Below, piece by piece: positions 36,070-46,129 of a stretch of DNA of 64,000 bases. Positions within the stretch are counted from its first letter, which is position 1. Every line of letters starts with the position of its first letter. The DNA comes from Podocnemis expansa (lineage: Eukaryota; Chordata; Testudines; Podocnemididae): assembly GCA_007922195.1 (NCBI GenBank), contig ML682038.1, positions 5,479,774-5,543,773 on the forward strand, given 5' to 3'. The notes beneath the pieces were generated by a model. The model did not search any database. It worked only from the letters and a program-made list of their open reading frames with translations, and was not told where the DNA came from. The position numbers and the translations under genes are program-made.

Positions 36070-38050
36070 AGCTGGAGACCCAAAATCTTTAAAAATAATC
36101 ATGACTTTTAAGAATGTAATTGTACCCCATTAGTGATATGGAAGTTCACATCAGGAACAAATATTGCACTGTACCAAATTCAGCAGAGAGATGATTCATC
36201 TCTATTATTCGTTAACCGCAGTATTTCAGGGTTCCTTATGCTGTAGTTTTTAAAGTCTAAACAGAAACTAAATACCTGTAGTTATAATTCATCCTCCAAT
36301 TTCTTCAAAATGAACATTTAGCTCCTCAAGGTGGTTGACAATGTCCTTTTAAATTACAACTGTGCCTTTATATCACAGTAATATGACAAAAAAGACTTAA
36401 AAGTTCTCAAATCTGGAGCCAGAACAATTGTTCCTTACATACACTAACAGGAAGAGTTCTTGAGAAATAAAATACATCTGCCCTCAGCTGACCAGCTTAG
36501 AAATTATCTTCACAATATTTGTTTCACATTAATAGAAGTGTGTGTATGAGATTGCAAATTTTACCTGTTCTCCCATTTCTACTATCACCTGACTTCATGT
36601 CTTCAAATAAAATTTCTAGTCACCATTTACTTGTTAGTTTCTCCCCCCAAAAATTCACAGGCCATTGTTTGTATTTGTTTTACTTTTTCAAATCATTCTT
36701 TGCTAGATTGGTCCATTGGGAAAGAGGCTGAAATGTTCCAGAGTTCAGAATCTGACTGCCCAGAATTGTTAATATGAAAGATTTTTTTGTTTGTAGCAGC
36801 TGTTACAAATCAAAAAGCAATTATAGTTCAGAAAATCACATGGGTGATTTTTATCCTAATGAGACTTTACAAGAATAGGAGTGTGTTGTTCCAAACTATA
36901 CTAGAAACCAAGATTCCTGGAATATTTTTCATCCAATTGAAAACATGGTGGATGCATGATGTTAGCAGGAATAGTTCTGAGGAAAACCACCAAATGAATA
37001 AAGTTCCAGTGCTTACAATGAGATTGTGTTTGTCTTAAGCATATGTAGGGAATTTTGGGGGAAAGGTACAATCACCCTTCTCCCAGCTCACCACACATAA
37101 AGGATAAGTACAAAAGCAGCCTAAGCACTTTTAGGTGGAGTGGCATGAGGTGTAGCCACGTCCCTGCTACCCACATTCCAGACTGCAGCGCTGACTGACA
37201 TACTAGAGTGAGGTGGCTGCAGCACCCATAGGGATAGTAAAATATGCATAATACGGGTGAAATCAGTGTGGAGTCTTGCCATTGACTTCAATGTAGTGGG
37301 ATTTCATCTTACAAATTTAGGAGAAGATGAGCTTTCCAACTCACAATCCTTGCCATTGTTTCTTCTATGCCAAAAGAAACCATACAGTCTCCAGTACTCA
37401 TCAGTGCCCAAAGGTGGTATTTTTAAAAGCTTTCAGTGTTGGCCTGACTCTGCTCCCATTAAAGCTATTTTTACAGCTGACTTCAGTGGGAACTGAAGTA
37501 GACCAGCTCTTAGTCCTTCTGAAAAATCCCACTCTAAACATCCAATCAAGTCATCAAACGTCACAGAGTCTCAGTCAAGTCAGGCCCTGCATACAGGGTC
37601 ATGGAATGAGCTCCTTTTGTAGGACTTGGTTGGTTTGTGGTAACTCTTAGTTTCCCAAGGATCTCACATTGAAATATAGACAAAAGTAAGGGCCTTCAGA
37701 GACTGGAATGAATTTAATTAGAAGGTCCTAAAATAGCAAATTAACACCATTAGGACAAATTTAGTTCTGAAGGGAAATGGGGTATTAATTCTGATAATGA
37801 AATAGTTTGTTTTGCTAAATTATTACAGTATACCTGAAATTCTGAAAAACTGTGCTACTAAGCTGTAAATAATTGGGGGAAAAAAGCAACCAAGTAGTTA
37901 ATGACAAACATTTTAATAAGCCATGTGGGATAGGTTGCCCTTTCCTTCCTGCTGGGATATAGATATTTTTCTAACAATAATTTTAAATAGCAACAATTAA
38001 AGAGGCATGCAAATCTGATGGCTACCAAATTAAAGCATCTTAAAATAGCT
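36070..38050. other. Unique-looking DNA with old repeat fragments
   Basis: No gene recognised. Fragments of the old gacttcaatg-type repeat lie at 37255-37320 and 37465-37500 (ccattgacttcaatg; gacttcagtgggaactgaag). Confidence 0.45.
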
Positions 38051-38052
38051 TA

Positions 38053-38095
38053 TAAAATAAAATAAAATAAAATAAAATAAAATAAAATAAAACAA
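38053..38095. repeat. (AAAAT)n microsatellite
   Basis: About eight pentamer units, ending with a variant aacaaaac. Seen directly. Confidence 0.9.
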
Positions 38096-39019
38096 AACAG
38101 CAAACCTTCCCAAGCTAATGTCAAAGTATTCTTAAAAATGTCAAAGTATGCTGAGTTCATTGGAAGAATACAACATTTTTAACAAACTCCATCTAGTCCA
38201 GGCATTTTAATATATACCCATCATTATAGCATAAGGGGCCCCTCTTCTGGAAAATAGTACCACTGGGAGACTGATACCCCCGACAGCATTTCAAGATGAA
38301 GGAAGTTCAAGCTATCCAGGTCAATCAGATCTGCAGCAATCAATCCTCTGAGACATGGAAGAAGAAACAACTAAGTGAGCGCTACAAGGTGTGTATATAA
38401 GGGTCTACAGCATATAAATAACTAGCATGAGAACAATCTTAGACTGAGCTGTTGATTTCTAAAATAGGAATCAATTAGTATTTGGATTCAGTTTCTAATA
38501 CCCACTATTAAGCCCACTCATTCCCAAATGGTTGGAAATAAATGTATTCTGGCCAGTCTCCTGCACTCTAAGAAAGGACAGACTTATCCATGTACCTTTA
38601 AGATACTCCACAGCAGATGAGTAATTAAGTCTCACAAAACAGTAAATGCAAAGCCCCACTCCCCACCCCACTGCCCAGCATATGAGGATGTCAGAAATCC
38701 TTTCTCCAGTCTCTACCCAGACCTTTCTTAAAGAATCAGTAAAAAAAAAAAAAAAGTAAAAATTAACTCTCCAGCTCACCCTGACGGTACCCAAAGCTCA
38801 TCTGAGAATCCTAAATTCAGCAGTGCTGAAGACCAGAATCCACGGCAGATATGAATTTTCACAGTCCACTCTTGCCCACAAACCTGGTTGCTCATAATGC
38901 CAAGGAGGAGAGCATAGCACTCAGAAAAGGAGTTCTATAGCATGCTGTTTCCAGACTTTTGGGGCCTACAACAGTACATAAAAAGTTTTATCCTGGTGCA
39001 GTTGGCTCAGAAAATGTAG

Positions 39020-39112
39020 CCAAGTTCCAGAGGGGTAGACATGTTAGTCTAGCTCACCAAAACAAACAAGGTGTCCTGTGGCAGTTAAACACTAACACAT
39101 TTATGAATTTCT
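39020..39112 (+). mobile_element. Foldback SINE-like repeat, head plus partial arm
   Basis: The head agttccagaggggtagacat and gttagtctagctcacc is followed by aacaaggtgtcctgtggcag and a decayed actaacacattta. The copy stops before the inverted arm. Near-identical 11-bp duplications flank it: agaaaatgtag (39009-39019) and agaaaatgcag (39113-39123), 10 of 11. Confidence 0.75.
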
Positions 39113-39703
39113 AGAAAATGCAGTCTCCTAAAAAACATTACATAGTTCTCAGTCAGACACATTAAAGCAAAATTAATCTCTTACTCCTTTCATTTGAATT
39201 GGCCCCCATACCATACAAAGGCTAGCTGCTGTAATCCCTCAGTTAAAAATATCATGCTTGGTTTAATTCAATACAATATACTGTACTTAGAGTTAAAATG
39301 TCACCTTTTTTTGTTTTCCTCTTTACTTCAGCTTTCCGGTAAGATTAACTTCTTAAAATCCTGTAAGATAGATTCTCTATACTGACAGTATGAGATGAAT
39401 TTTCTAAAGAGAGGGAGAGATCTAAATACGCTCAGGAGTGTTCACCTGCAATGATTTCTTTATGCAGGTTACCAGCAACTGTGCAGGCAACCAGAGTAAT
39501 TACACTGAAGAATGGATAATTAGGTGCCTAACTACTCATCTGTTTGCACAATTACTGAAACACTTGCACTAACACTTGAGGTAAATGTAGTAACACAATA
39601 TGTGCATGTACATTTTTTATTCTCACAAGTGCGTCTCTACCTTCAGAAAATGTAGTCTCTCATGTTGATGGATATTATATGTTAAGAATTGCTATACCAC
39701 ATT

Positions 39704-39852
39704 CGAGTTCCAAAGGGGTAGCTGCGTTAGTTTAGTTCAACATAAGAAACAAAGAGTCCTATGGCACTTTTAAAGATTAACAGATTTATTTATTGTATAA
39801 TGCGATAAATAAATTTGTTAGTCTTTAAAAGTGTCACTGGACTCCTTGTTTG
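39704..39852 (+). mobile_element. Foldback SINE-like repeat, short palindromic copy
   Basis: Head gttccaaaggggtagctgcg, linker ttagtttagttcaac, then the arm aaagagtcctatggcacttt, taaagattaacagatttatt. After a 15-20 base turn comes the inverse arm aataaatttgttagtcttta, aaagtgtcactggactcctt. Flanking duplications tataccacat (39693-39702) and tataacacat (39853-39862) match at 9 of 10. Arms are only about 55 bp, so the long inner part seen in the 28187-28742 copy is missing. Confidence 0.8.
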
Positions 39853-39869
39853 TATAACACATACATTCT

Positions 39870-40265
39870 CTTCAACTCTTTCCTAGCAGTTCTCTGCTTT
39901 GTCTTACCTAGTTATTATTTCTCAGTTAAAATGAAAAGAAACAAAACCCTTATGAAAATATTTCAAGCATGGTAAACACAGGCTGATAAAGGATTTATAT
40001 GTCACATAAGTAATTTAAACAATAATGATCTTGCAAGTGACACATAATTTGCTTCCTGCTTTGTGTTATTTCTTGTACTTTCCACAGAACAGACTGCCAC
40101 ATATTTGTGCAAATGGGTCAACATCCCCCATTTACCTTATATTTTATAAGATGTAAAATGTTTCTACTTATGTTGTCTTTCTATAGCTATAAGTGGGTCA
40201 GGATGATCTGCAATAGAATTAAGTTAGCAATTAATCTATGTTCAACCTATCATATTATTCTGCAT
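39870..40265. other. Unique-looking AT-rich DNA
   Basis: Nothing recognised. Confidence 0.4.
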
Positions 40266-40269
40266 GTTC

Positions 40270-40385
40270 AGTATGGTCTTGTAGATAAAACACAGGACTC
40301 AGTCCAGAGACCTGAATTCTAAATTCCTGACTCCTTCACAGCTTTCAGTCTGCCATTAGACAAGAAACTGAGGCACCATCTACAC
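40270..40385 (+). repeat. MIR-like SINE fragment
   Basis: It reads ggtcttgtagataaaacaca, ggactcagtccagagacctg, aattctaaattcctgactcc, then agacaagaaactgaggcacc. The order (tRNA-like head, then 'gacctg.attct..tcc.ggctct') matches the start of a MIR/CORE-SINE with a degraded middle. Confidence 0.55.
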
Positions 40386-40410
40386 AATCAGTACAATTGT
40401 CAGAGGACCT

Positions 40411-42185
40411 GGTGTGATGCTGTATGATGGAACATGCCCATTTATAGTATTGATATTTCACAGTTACCCAATTTTTTCACAAATCTTGAACAAAGTACGT
40501 CACGTAAGGTGTCAATGAAAAAGGTAGGATTTGCTAAGTAGGTTTCTTCTGTCTATATGCATTTATAATTTTTGTATCTAAAGTTATGAATATTGTTCAT
40601 GGACTTTATCTTATGCATGTGGTATTCCCAAGTAACAGGCATCAGGTCAAATTTACATTAGCACCAGATAACGTGTTTGTTATGGTGTGCACATCTGTGC
40701 ACCCTGGGTATGATCTACATAATTTTCCTATTCACTTATACACGAACTGTATGATTTGTTGCCAGTTACACCATGCAGTGTTTCTTTATGGATGCTCATA
40801 ACCTATTCTACATGATTTCTATGACGATATGTTCCCTACAACTTCATGCATGTGAACAGACGTGTAACATGCTTTCCATGGCTCACAGATGGGGGAACAG
40901 ACAGAGGTCTCTCCCAGCAGCAGCAAGCCTGAAAGAGACAAAGGTATGCTAATGGAGATGGCTGAGACGCGACAAAGGCATCACCTCTGCTGTAAGGGGA
41001 GGGTGGAGAGAGGTGTTGGAAACAAAGACAGAGACCCAGAAGATTTTGGGGGCTTTTGGCCTGGGACTCTCCACCTGGAAACAACTTCAGGCAAGATCTG
41101 AGCCCTGCCTGGCCTCAGACAGAGACTGGCTGTGCAATCATTTAACAGCCAAACACCTTGAGCATAAACTGGTTTGAATTATGAGGTCACTTTAAGCAGA
41201 AATATTAGGTTAGCATGCATATTTTACCTTTTATTTTCTTGCAGTCTCTCCTGATTCATTTATATTTTGATTCTCCCATACTTGGCCATACTCTCACTTA
41301 GAATTATAATCTGATCAATAAACTAGTAGTTTTATCTAAAGCTGTGTGATTTTTAGAGATACGAGTGAAGAAGACTAGGCACCATCTATTTCTTTGCCAA
41401 ATGGACAGACTTGAGGCTCCTAGTGTGGTAACTGGGGCTGGGGGTGCTTGCCGGGGGACCATCCCTCAAGTAGCCAGAGGACATATACCCACTGTTTGGG
41501 ACCTGTTGCACTCCAGAGGCCGGCATAGACTGATTCACGAGTGAGTAGTCACTTGGTAAAGCAGGGTAAATCGGGGTTCAGGAGTGGGAATTGGGAGGTC
41601 ACAGTGGTACACCGAACTGGAGCTGGGGAGCAGCCTGTCACAGAGTTGATGGCCATTGAAAAGACTTCATTCTAACAATGGGCTACAGAAGAAACTCATC
41701 TCACTGAGTAAGCCTTCCTGTGTATGCCTCAACAAAAACGGGAATGGCTGTTCACATGAGTCATCAAGGCTGAATGTAAGGACACGTAATATGCTCATGT
41801 GACCCTGTACCCCATAACTTTCCACAGAGACAGTAAATTTCCAAGCACATGGCAGATGATATAAAAGACCCCTGAATTATCTCCATTTTGTCTTTATAGT
41901 GCCCTGATTCTCTGAAATGTGACTTACAACAAAAAGAAGCATTTTGAACTATGGACTAAGGATCTTCCAATCTTTTGGAAGTTACCAGAGAGACTTTGTA
42001 AGTTAGTAGCCCAGTCCATCTCCACTACAAAGGACTTTTTAATTTTCTGAATGTGTATGTGTATATATATCCATCAACCTTATCAGCTCATCTTTTTTTC
42101 TTTTATTGTTAAACTTTTTAGTTTCAATCACTAAAGGATTAGCATTATTGTGATTACTGGTAAAGTTAAGATTTTGTCACAATGG
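40411..42185 (+). mobile_element. Older LTR-like repeat, split by a solo LTR
   Basis: The left part (40411-40677, with attttttgtatctaaagtt and atgaatattgttcatgg) and the right part (41648 to about 42185, with gatataaaagacccctgaa, atctccattttgtcttta, ttattgttaaactttttag and actaaaggattagcattatt) together resemble a long non-coding LTR that I recall from turtles. The TATA-like gatataaaag near 41859 would fit an LTR promoter. A younger solo LTR (40678-41642) separates the halves. No coding sequence, so no open viral gene is present. Family and limits are uncertain. Confidence 0.5.
40678..41642 (+). mobile_element. Solo LTR of an endogenous-retrovirus-like family, copy 1
   Basis: It starts tgttatggtgtgcacatctg and ends cagcctgtcaca, giving the TG...CA ends of a long terminal repeat. 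Near-matching 5-bp duplications gtgtt (40673-40677) and gagtt (41643-41647) flank it. An AATAAA polyadenylation signal lies near 41318. It is about 965 bp and aligns along its length with the copies at 42353-43956 and 54618-55649. No internal genes accompany it, so recombination between two LTRs is the likely origin. Confidence 0.75.
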
Positions 42186-42459
42186 TTTTTAATGAAAGTC
42201 ATGGATGGGTCACAGGCAATAAACAAAATTTCAGGAACCTATGACCTGTTTGTGACTCTACTAAAATAACCAGGGGACAGGAGCAGGGTTGGCTGGGGGT
42301 GGGGGTGCTCCATTTGGGATGCGACGTGCTGCACCCACATACATCCTTGAGGTGTGATATGTGTATCACTGATGTTCACCCTTATAGTGTAGCTACACAC
42401 TGTCTAATGCAAAGTATGTCGTGTAGGTGTTTTTGGAATGCTCACGGCATGCTCTACAT

Positions 42460-43054
42460 CAGGGGTACTCAAATGGCGGCCCGCGGTCCACAATCCGGAC
42501 CGCAAAGACGTTTCTGGTGGACTGCCATAGTGGCCTGCCCTATTTGCATGTAAAAGCCGAACCTGAAGCAATGTTCCCTCTAAGGCCGTTTGAGTACCCC
42601 TGCTCTAAGGGCAGCTGAGCAACTCCTGTTGCTCGCTGCGCTCCCCCCCCCCCACGGAGCCTGCTGCGCAGCCACCCCCCTTCTCCTGGCATCGCCGCCG
42701 CCGCCACCTCCTGCTCCTGGCATCGCCGCGCCCCCCCCCGCTCCCGGCATCGCTGCCCACGCTCCCGACATCACCCCCCCGCTCCCACTCGCCCCCCCCG
42801 CTCCTGGCAGCAGCCCCCCCACTCCCACTTGCCACCCCCTACTCCCGGCATCGCCGCCCCCACTCCTGACATCACCCCCCGCTCCCAGCAGCAGCCCCCC
42901 CTCTCCCCCTCCCTCCCGCTCCCACACCCCCCCCCCAGCCCCCACAAACTTACCTCTGGGCTGGACTGGAGGGGCAGGGCTAGTTGCTTGTGGCCCCCCA
43001 TGAATGGTGAAAGGCTGAATGTGGACCGGCTCGCAAAAAGTTTGAGTACCCCTG
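42460..43054. mobile_element. hAT-type element with 8-bp target duplication, C-rich interior
   Basis: Inverted ends caggggtactcaaa and tttgagtacccctg. Exact 8-bp duplications ctctacat at 42452-42459 and 43055-43062. The 595-bp element has no transposase. Its right half is a degenerate C-rich minisatellite (42640-42950). A second internal copy of the right terminus lies at 42588-42602. Open frames on both strands over the C-rich part are artefacts. It inserted into the LTR at 42353-43956. Confidence 0.85.
42640..42950. repeat. C-rich degenerate minisatellite
   Basis: Loose units of about 20-30 bp built on gctcccggcatcgccgccc, gctcctggcatcgccgc and gctcccgacatcaccccc, separated by C runs of 6-10. 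The complementary strand is G-rich, with many runs of three or more G, and has G-quadruplex potential. Confidence 0.8.
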
Positions 43055-43956
43055 CTCTACATTATTGTTATGGGAGCATGTTTCCTGAAACATCATGCAT
43101 GTGTACATATATAAAACTCTGCCCAGACCATGTCCCCAAATGTGTCTCACATGGCTTGAATAGATGTAGAAAAACAGAGCTGTGTTTCTGCACTGCATGC
43201 ATGCACACAAGAACAATGGAGTAGCATCTGTAGCACCTTGACTCAGGAGGGAAAGATCACACTCATTATGAGCCCTGGACATGGGGGAAGAGTTTGAGGG
43301 GGATTGGAAAGAAAAAGAGACACCTTGGTCATAGATTCCATCTTCTGTGCAACATTAAGGACTGGTAACCTATCCACAAGGCAGGGAGAATTTGGCTGCA
43401 AAGCCATCAGCAGCCAGGTCAGTGTGTAAGCTGGACACAGACTGAAAGCAGTAAGGTTAGTTTAGAACATGAGTTTTCCTTTTATTTGATTGTGATTATC
43501 TACATGGCTGATAACTCTTTTATTTTATAATATCTTATAGTCATTTAGAGTCTTACTAAAATCAATAAAAATTGTTTCTTTTAGCCAAAGCAGTGCAATG
43601 TTGAATAAGAGTGTGTGCAAAGGCCTCACTGGGAGCAAAAACTCGTGCATATCAATTTCTTTGCTAAATTGGCAGACAAGTGTAAAAGAGCATGAGGATC
43701 CAATGCGGGGAGCCACTGAACTCTGCAAGACAGTAGTTCCCAGGGTTGCATGAAGGACTGAGGGTACTATCCCTTGAGTGACTGGTGAAAGCACTCTTCC
43801 ACTGGGTGAGGGACTGATTACAAACAGGAGGTTGGGTGTGAGCTGACCCAGGATTGCAGGTTCACACAGCAAGGTGGGGTAAGGCAAGGCCCTGGAGTGG
43901 AGAACTGGGGTGGCACAGCTGCACACCCATCCAGATTACAGGGGGAGAACATCACA

Positions 43957-44578
43957 AAGGGGCTGGCTGCCCAACAGCTGTTCGGTGGTGGGGGAAGGTG
44001 GAGAGGGTTGGTCAGCTGTTCCACAACCTCAGAGCTGCCACTGCTCTAGCTGCCTCAGGGCTAAAAGCTGCACCAGCCCTGACCCACCAGATGTTATGGA
44101 GGTCCCAGAAAGTCATGGAATCTATGATTTATGTGACAGAATCACACCCTTGATTGGGTAAAATCTGGTTACGTGGTTTATCTCTTGGGATTAGAAGAAT
44201 CCTGTGTTTGATTAAATCGACTTTCCGTAATCACTCATCATAGTGTCCAATGTCTGGGTGATGAGACAAATGCTAGAATGCTAAAGGACACTGCATATTT
44301 TGATTTCCTGTTAACCACTGTGGTGAGACAGAAGTCTACTTTTGTTACTGGTTTGATATAATCTGATGACAGGATAATCACCAGTTTGGGGTGAGTCTGC
44401 CATATTTCTCAGCAGTCTGTTTTAAATCTGGCGTGATCAGCTGTGACCAGCTGAGGCATTGGAACACATGGTTATAACAGGGCTGTCCGTTGACATAGCT
44501 AAAACATGGTTCTGTTATATAGTGTTAAAAATATATACATATATCTGTGTCCTCTGTTCTCTTATCTGTGTGTTAGGG
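43957..44578. other. DNA between solo LTR and CR1, nothing firmly identified
   Basis: A GC-richer part (43960-44150) contains a self-complementary phrase gtcatggaatctatgattta tgtgaca that may belong to an unknown repeat. The rest is AT-rich. No coding sequence recognised. Confidence 0.4.
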
Positions 44579-44579
44579 A

Positions 44580-46125
44580 CAATCATAGTAGTGTAGAACT
44601 GGAAGGGTCCTCAAGAAGTCTTCTAGTCCACTCCTGTGTATACAAGACAGCACTAAGTATTATCTAGATCAGTCCTGATAGGTGTTTGTCTAATCTGCTT
44701 TTAACAACTTCAATGGTAGAGATTCTACAATCTCCCTAAGCAGTTTATTTCAGTGCTTAACTATCCTAACAGTTAGAATTTTTTTCCTAATGTTCAGCTT
44801 AAACCTCCCTTGCTGCAATTTAAATCCACTGCTTTTTGTCCTGCCCTCAGAGGTTAACAAGAACAATTTTTCTCCCTTCTCCTTTTAACAACCTTTTACA
44901 TACTTGAAAACTTATCATTTCTCACCTCAGTCCTCTCTTTTTTAAACTAAACAAACCCAGTTTTTTCAATTTTCCCTCATAGGTCATGTTTTCTAGACCT
45001 TTAGTCATTTTTGTTGCTCTTCTCTGGACTTTCTCCAATTTGTCTATATCTTTCCTGAACTGTGGCACTCAGATCTTGACACTAAACTCCAGTTGAGGCC
45101 TAAGCAGTACAGAGTAAAACAAGGGAATACATCTTGTGTCTTGCTTACAACATTCTTCCTAACACGTCACAGAATAATGTTGACTTTTTTTTCCCACCAG
45201 TTACACTGTTGACTCATACTTAGCTTGTGATCTACTACGTCCCCACAGAACCCTTTCTTGCAGCACCCCTTCCCATCTACCATTTTGTATGTGTGCAACT
45301 ACTTAGGAAGAAGCAAGCGGAGTACTTTGCATTTGACCTTACTGAATTTCATTCTATTTACTTCAGACCATTTTGCCAGTTGTCCAGATAATTTTAAATC
45401 TTAATCTTATTATCCAAATTACTTGAAACCCCTCCCAGCTTGCTATTGTCCACAAACCTTATAGGTGTACTCCCTATACCAGTGGCTCCCAACCTGTGGG
45501 CTGCAGACCTCTGGGGGCCGCAGAGTGGCTCAGGGGGTCTACGGACAGTCCAGGAGTTAAGGCCAGATGCCACTGGGGTCTCCGGTTGCTATGGAGAGCC
45601 AGGCTTCCAGCCAGCAGGGAGTTTCCCCCAGGCAGGGAGATTTTAAAACTCCCACCCTGAGCACACAGAGCATGTTCAGGGAAAGTAGCCTGGGGGACAA
45701 CCAGAAGCCTGCAGCTCCAGCAGCCAGATAAGGGGCGGGAAGGGGCAGAGAACTGGGGAGGCATGGCTGCGGCACTGCTGCCACACTCCCATCCCCTTGC
45801 CAGCAAGCAGGGGCTGCTGTGGCAATGGCTCTCTCCCTAAGAGCTGCCTGCAGGGGAGCAGGGGCTGCTGTGGCAATGGCCCCCTGCCCTGGGACCTATC
45901 TCCCTGGGAGGAGAGCGGCGTGGGCCACATTCTGTCACCACACAGGCCACATTCTGCCCACAGCAGCGCCACCGGACACCCATGGGGGTCTATGAAGTCT
46001 TCTTTACCAGGGCAAGGGGTTCCCAGCCTTCAAAATGCTGGGAACCTCTGCCCTATACCATTATTTAAATCACTGATTAAGAGATTTAGTCAATACTCAT
46101 AATAATACACACTGATCCCAAATTA
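44580..46125 (-). mobile_element. CR1 LINE, 5'-truncated and split by a hAT element
   Basis: The plus strand begins with the antisense CR1 3' end (aactggaagggtcctcaaga, agtcttctagtccactcc) and continues through ttgttgctcttctctggact, ttctccaatttgtctatatc and ctccagttgaggcctaagca. These are antisense of the CR1 reverse transcriptase C-terminal region. A hAT element (45480-46050) interrupts it; afterwards ttatttaaatcactgatta, and acacactgatccca, continue the CR1. Frameshifts and stops are abundant, so it is an old copy. Confidence 0.8.
45480..46050. mobile_element. hAT-type element with exact 8-bp duplication inside a CR1
   Basis: Ends cagtggctcccaacc and gctgggaacctctg are imperfect inverted repeats. 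The exact duplication ccctatac is at 45472-45479 and 46051-46058. The 571-bp interior is GC-rich and includes two copies of a block beginning caggggctgctgtggcaatg near 45807 and 45861. Overlapping frames on both strands are artefacts. It post-dates the CR1. Confidence 0.9.
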
Positions 46126-46129
46126 ATAT

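Larger units (their letters stand above)
42353..43956 (+). mobile_element. Solo LTR of the same family, copy 3, split by a hAT element
   Basis: It starts tgtgatatgtgtatcactga and ends agggggagaacatcaca. Blocks shared with the other copies include catcatgcatgtgtacat, ggaaagaaaaagagacacc, ttggcagacaag, and the end ccagattacagggggag. The hAT element 42460-43054 interrupts it; without it and one duplication the LTR is about 1.0 kb. A clear 5-bp duplication is not visible (tgagg versus aaggg). Ends are set by comparison with the other copies. Confidence 0.65.

Noticed and set aside
42580..43003. Pro/Ala-rich 137-codon frame and Gly-rich antisense frames
   Set aside because: They are translations of the C-rich minisatellite inside the hAT element.
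40678..43956. A complete provirus between the two same-orientation LTRs
   Set aside because: Just 710 bp separate them, and that DNA is the rest of an older LTR-like repeat with no gag, pol or env sequence.
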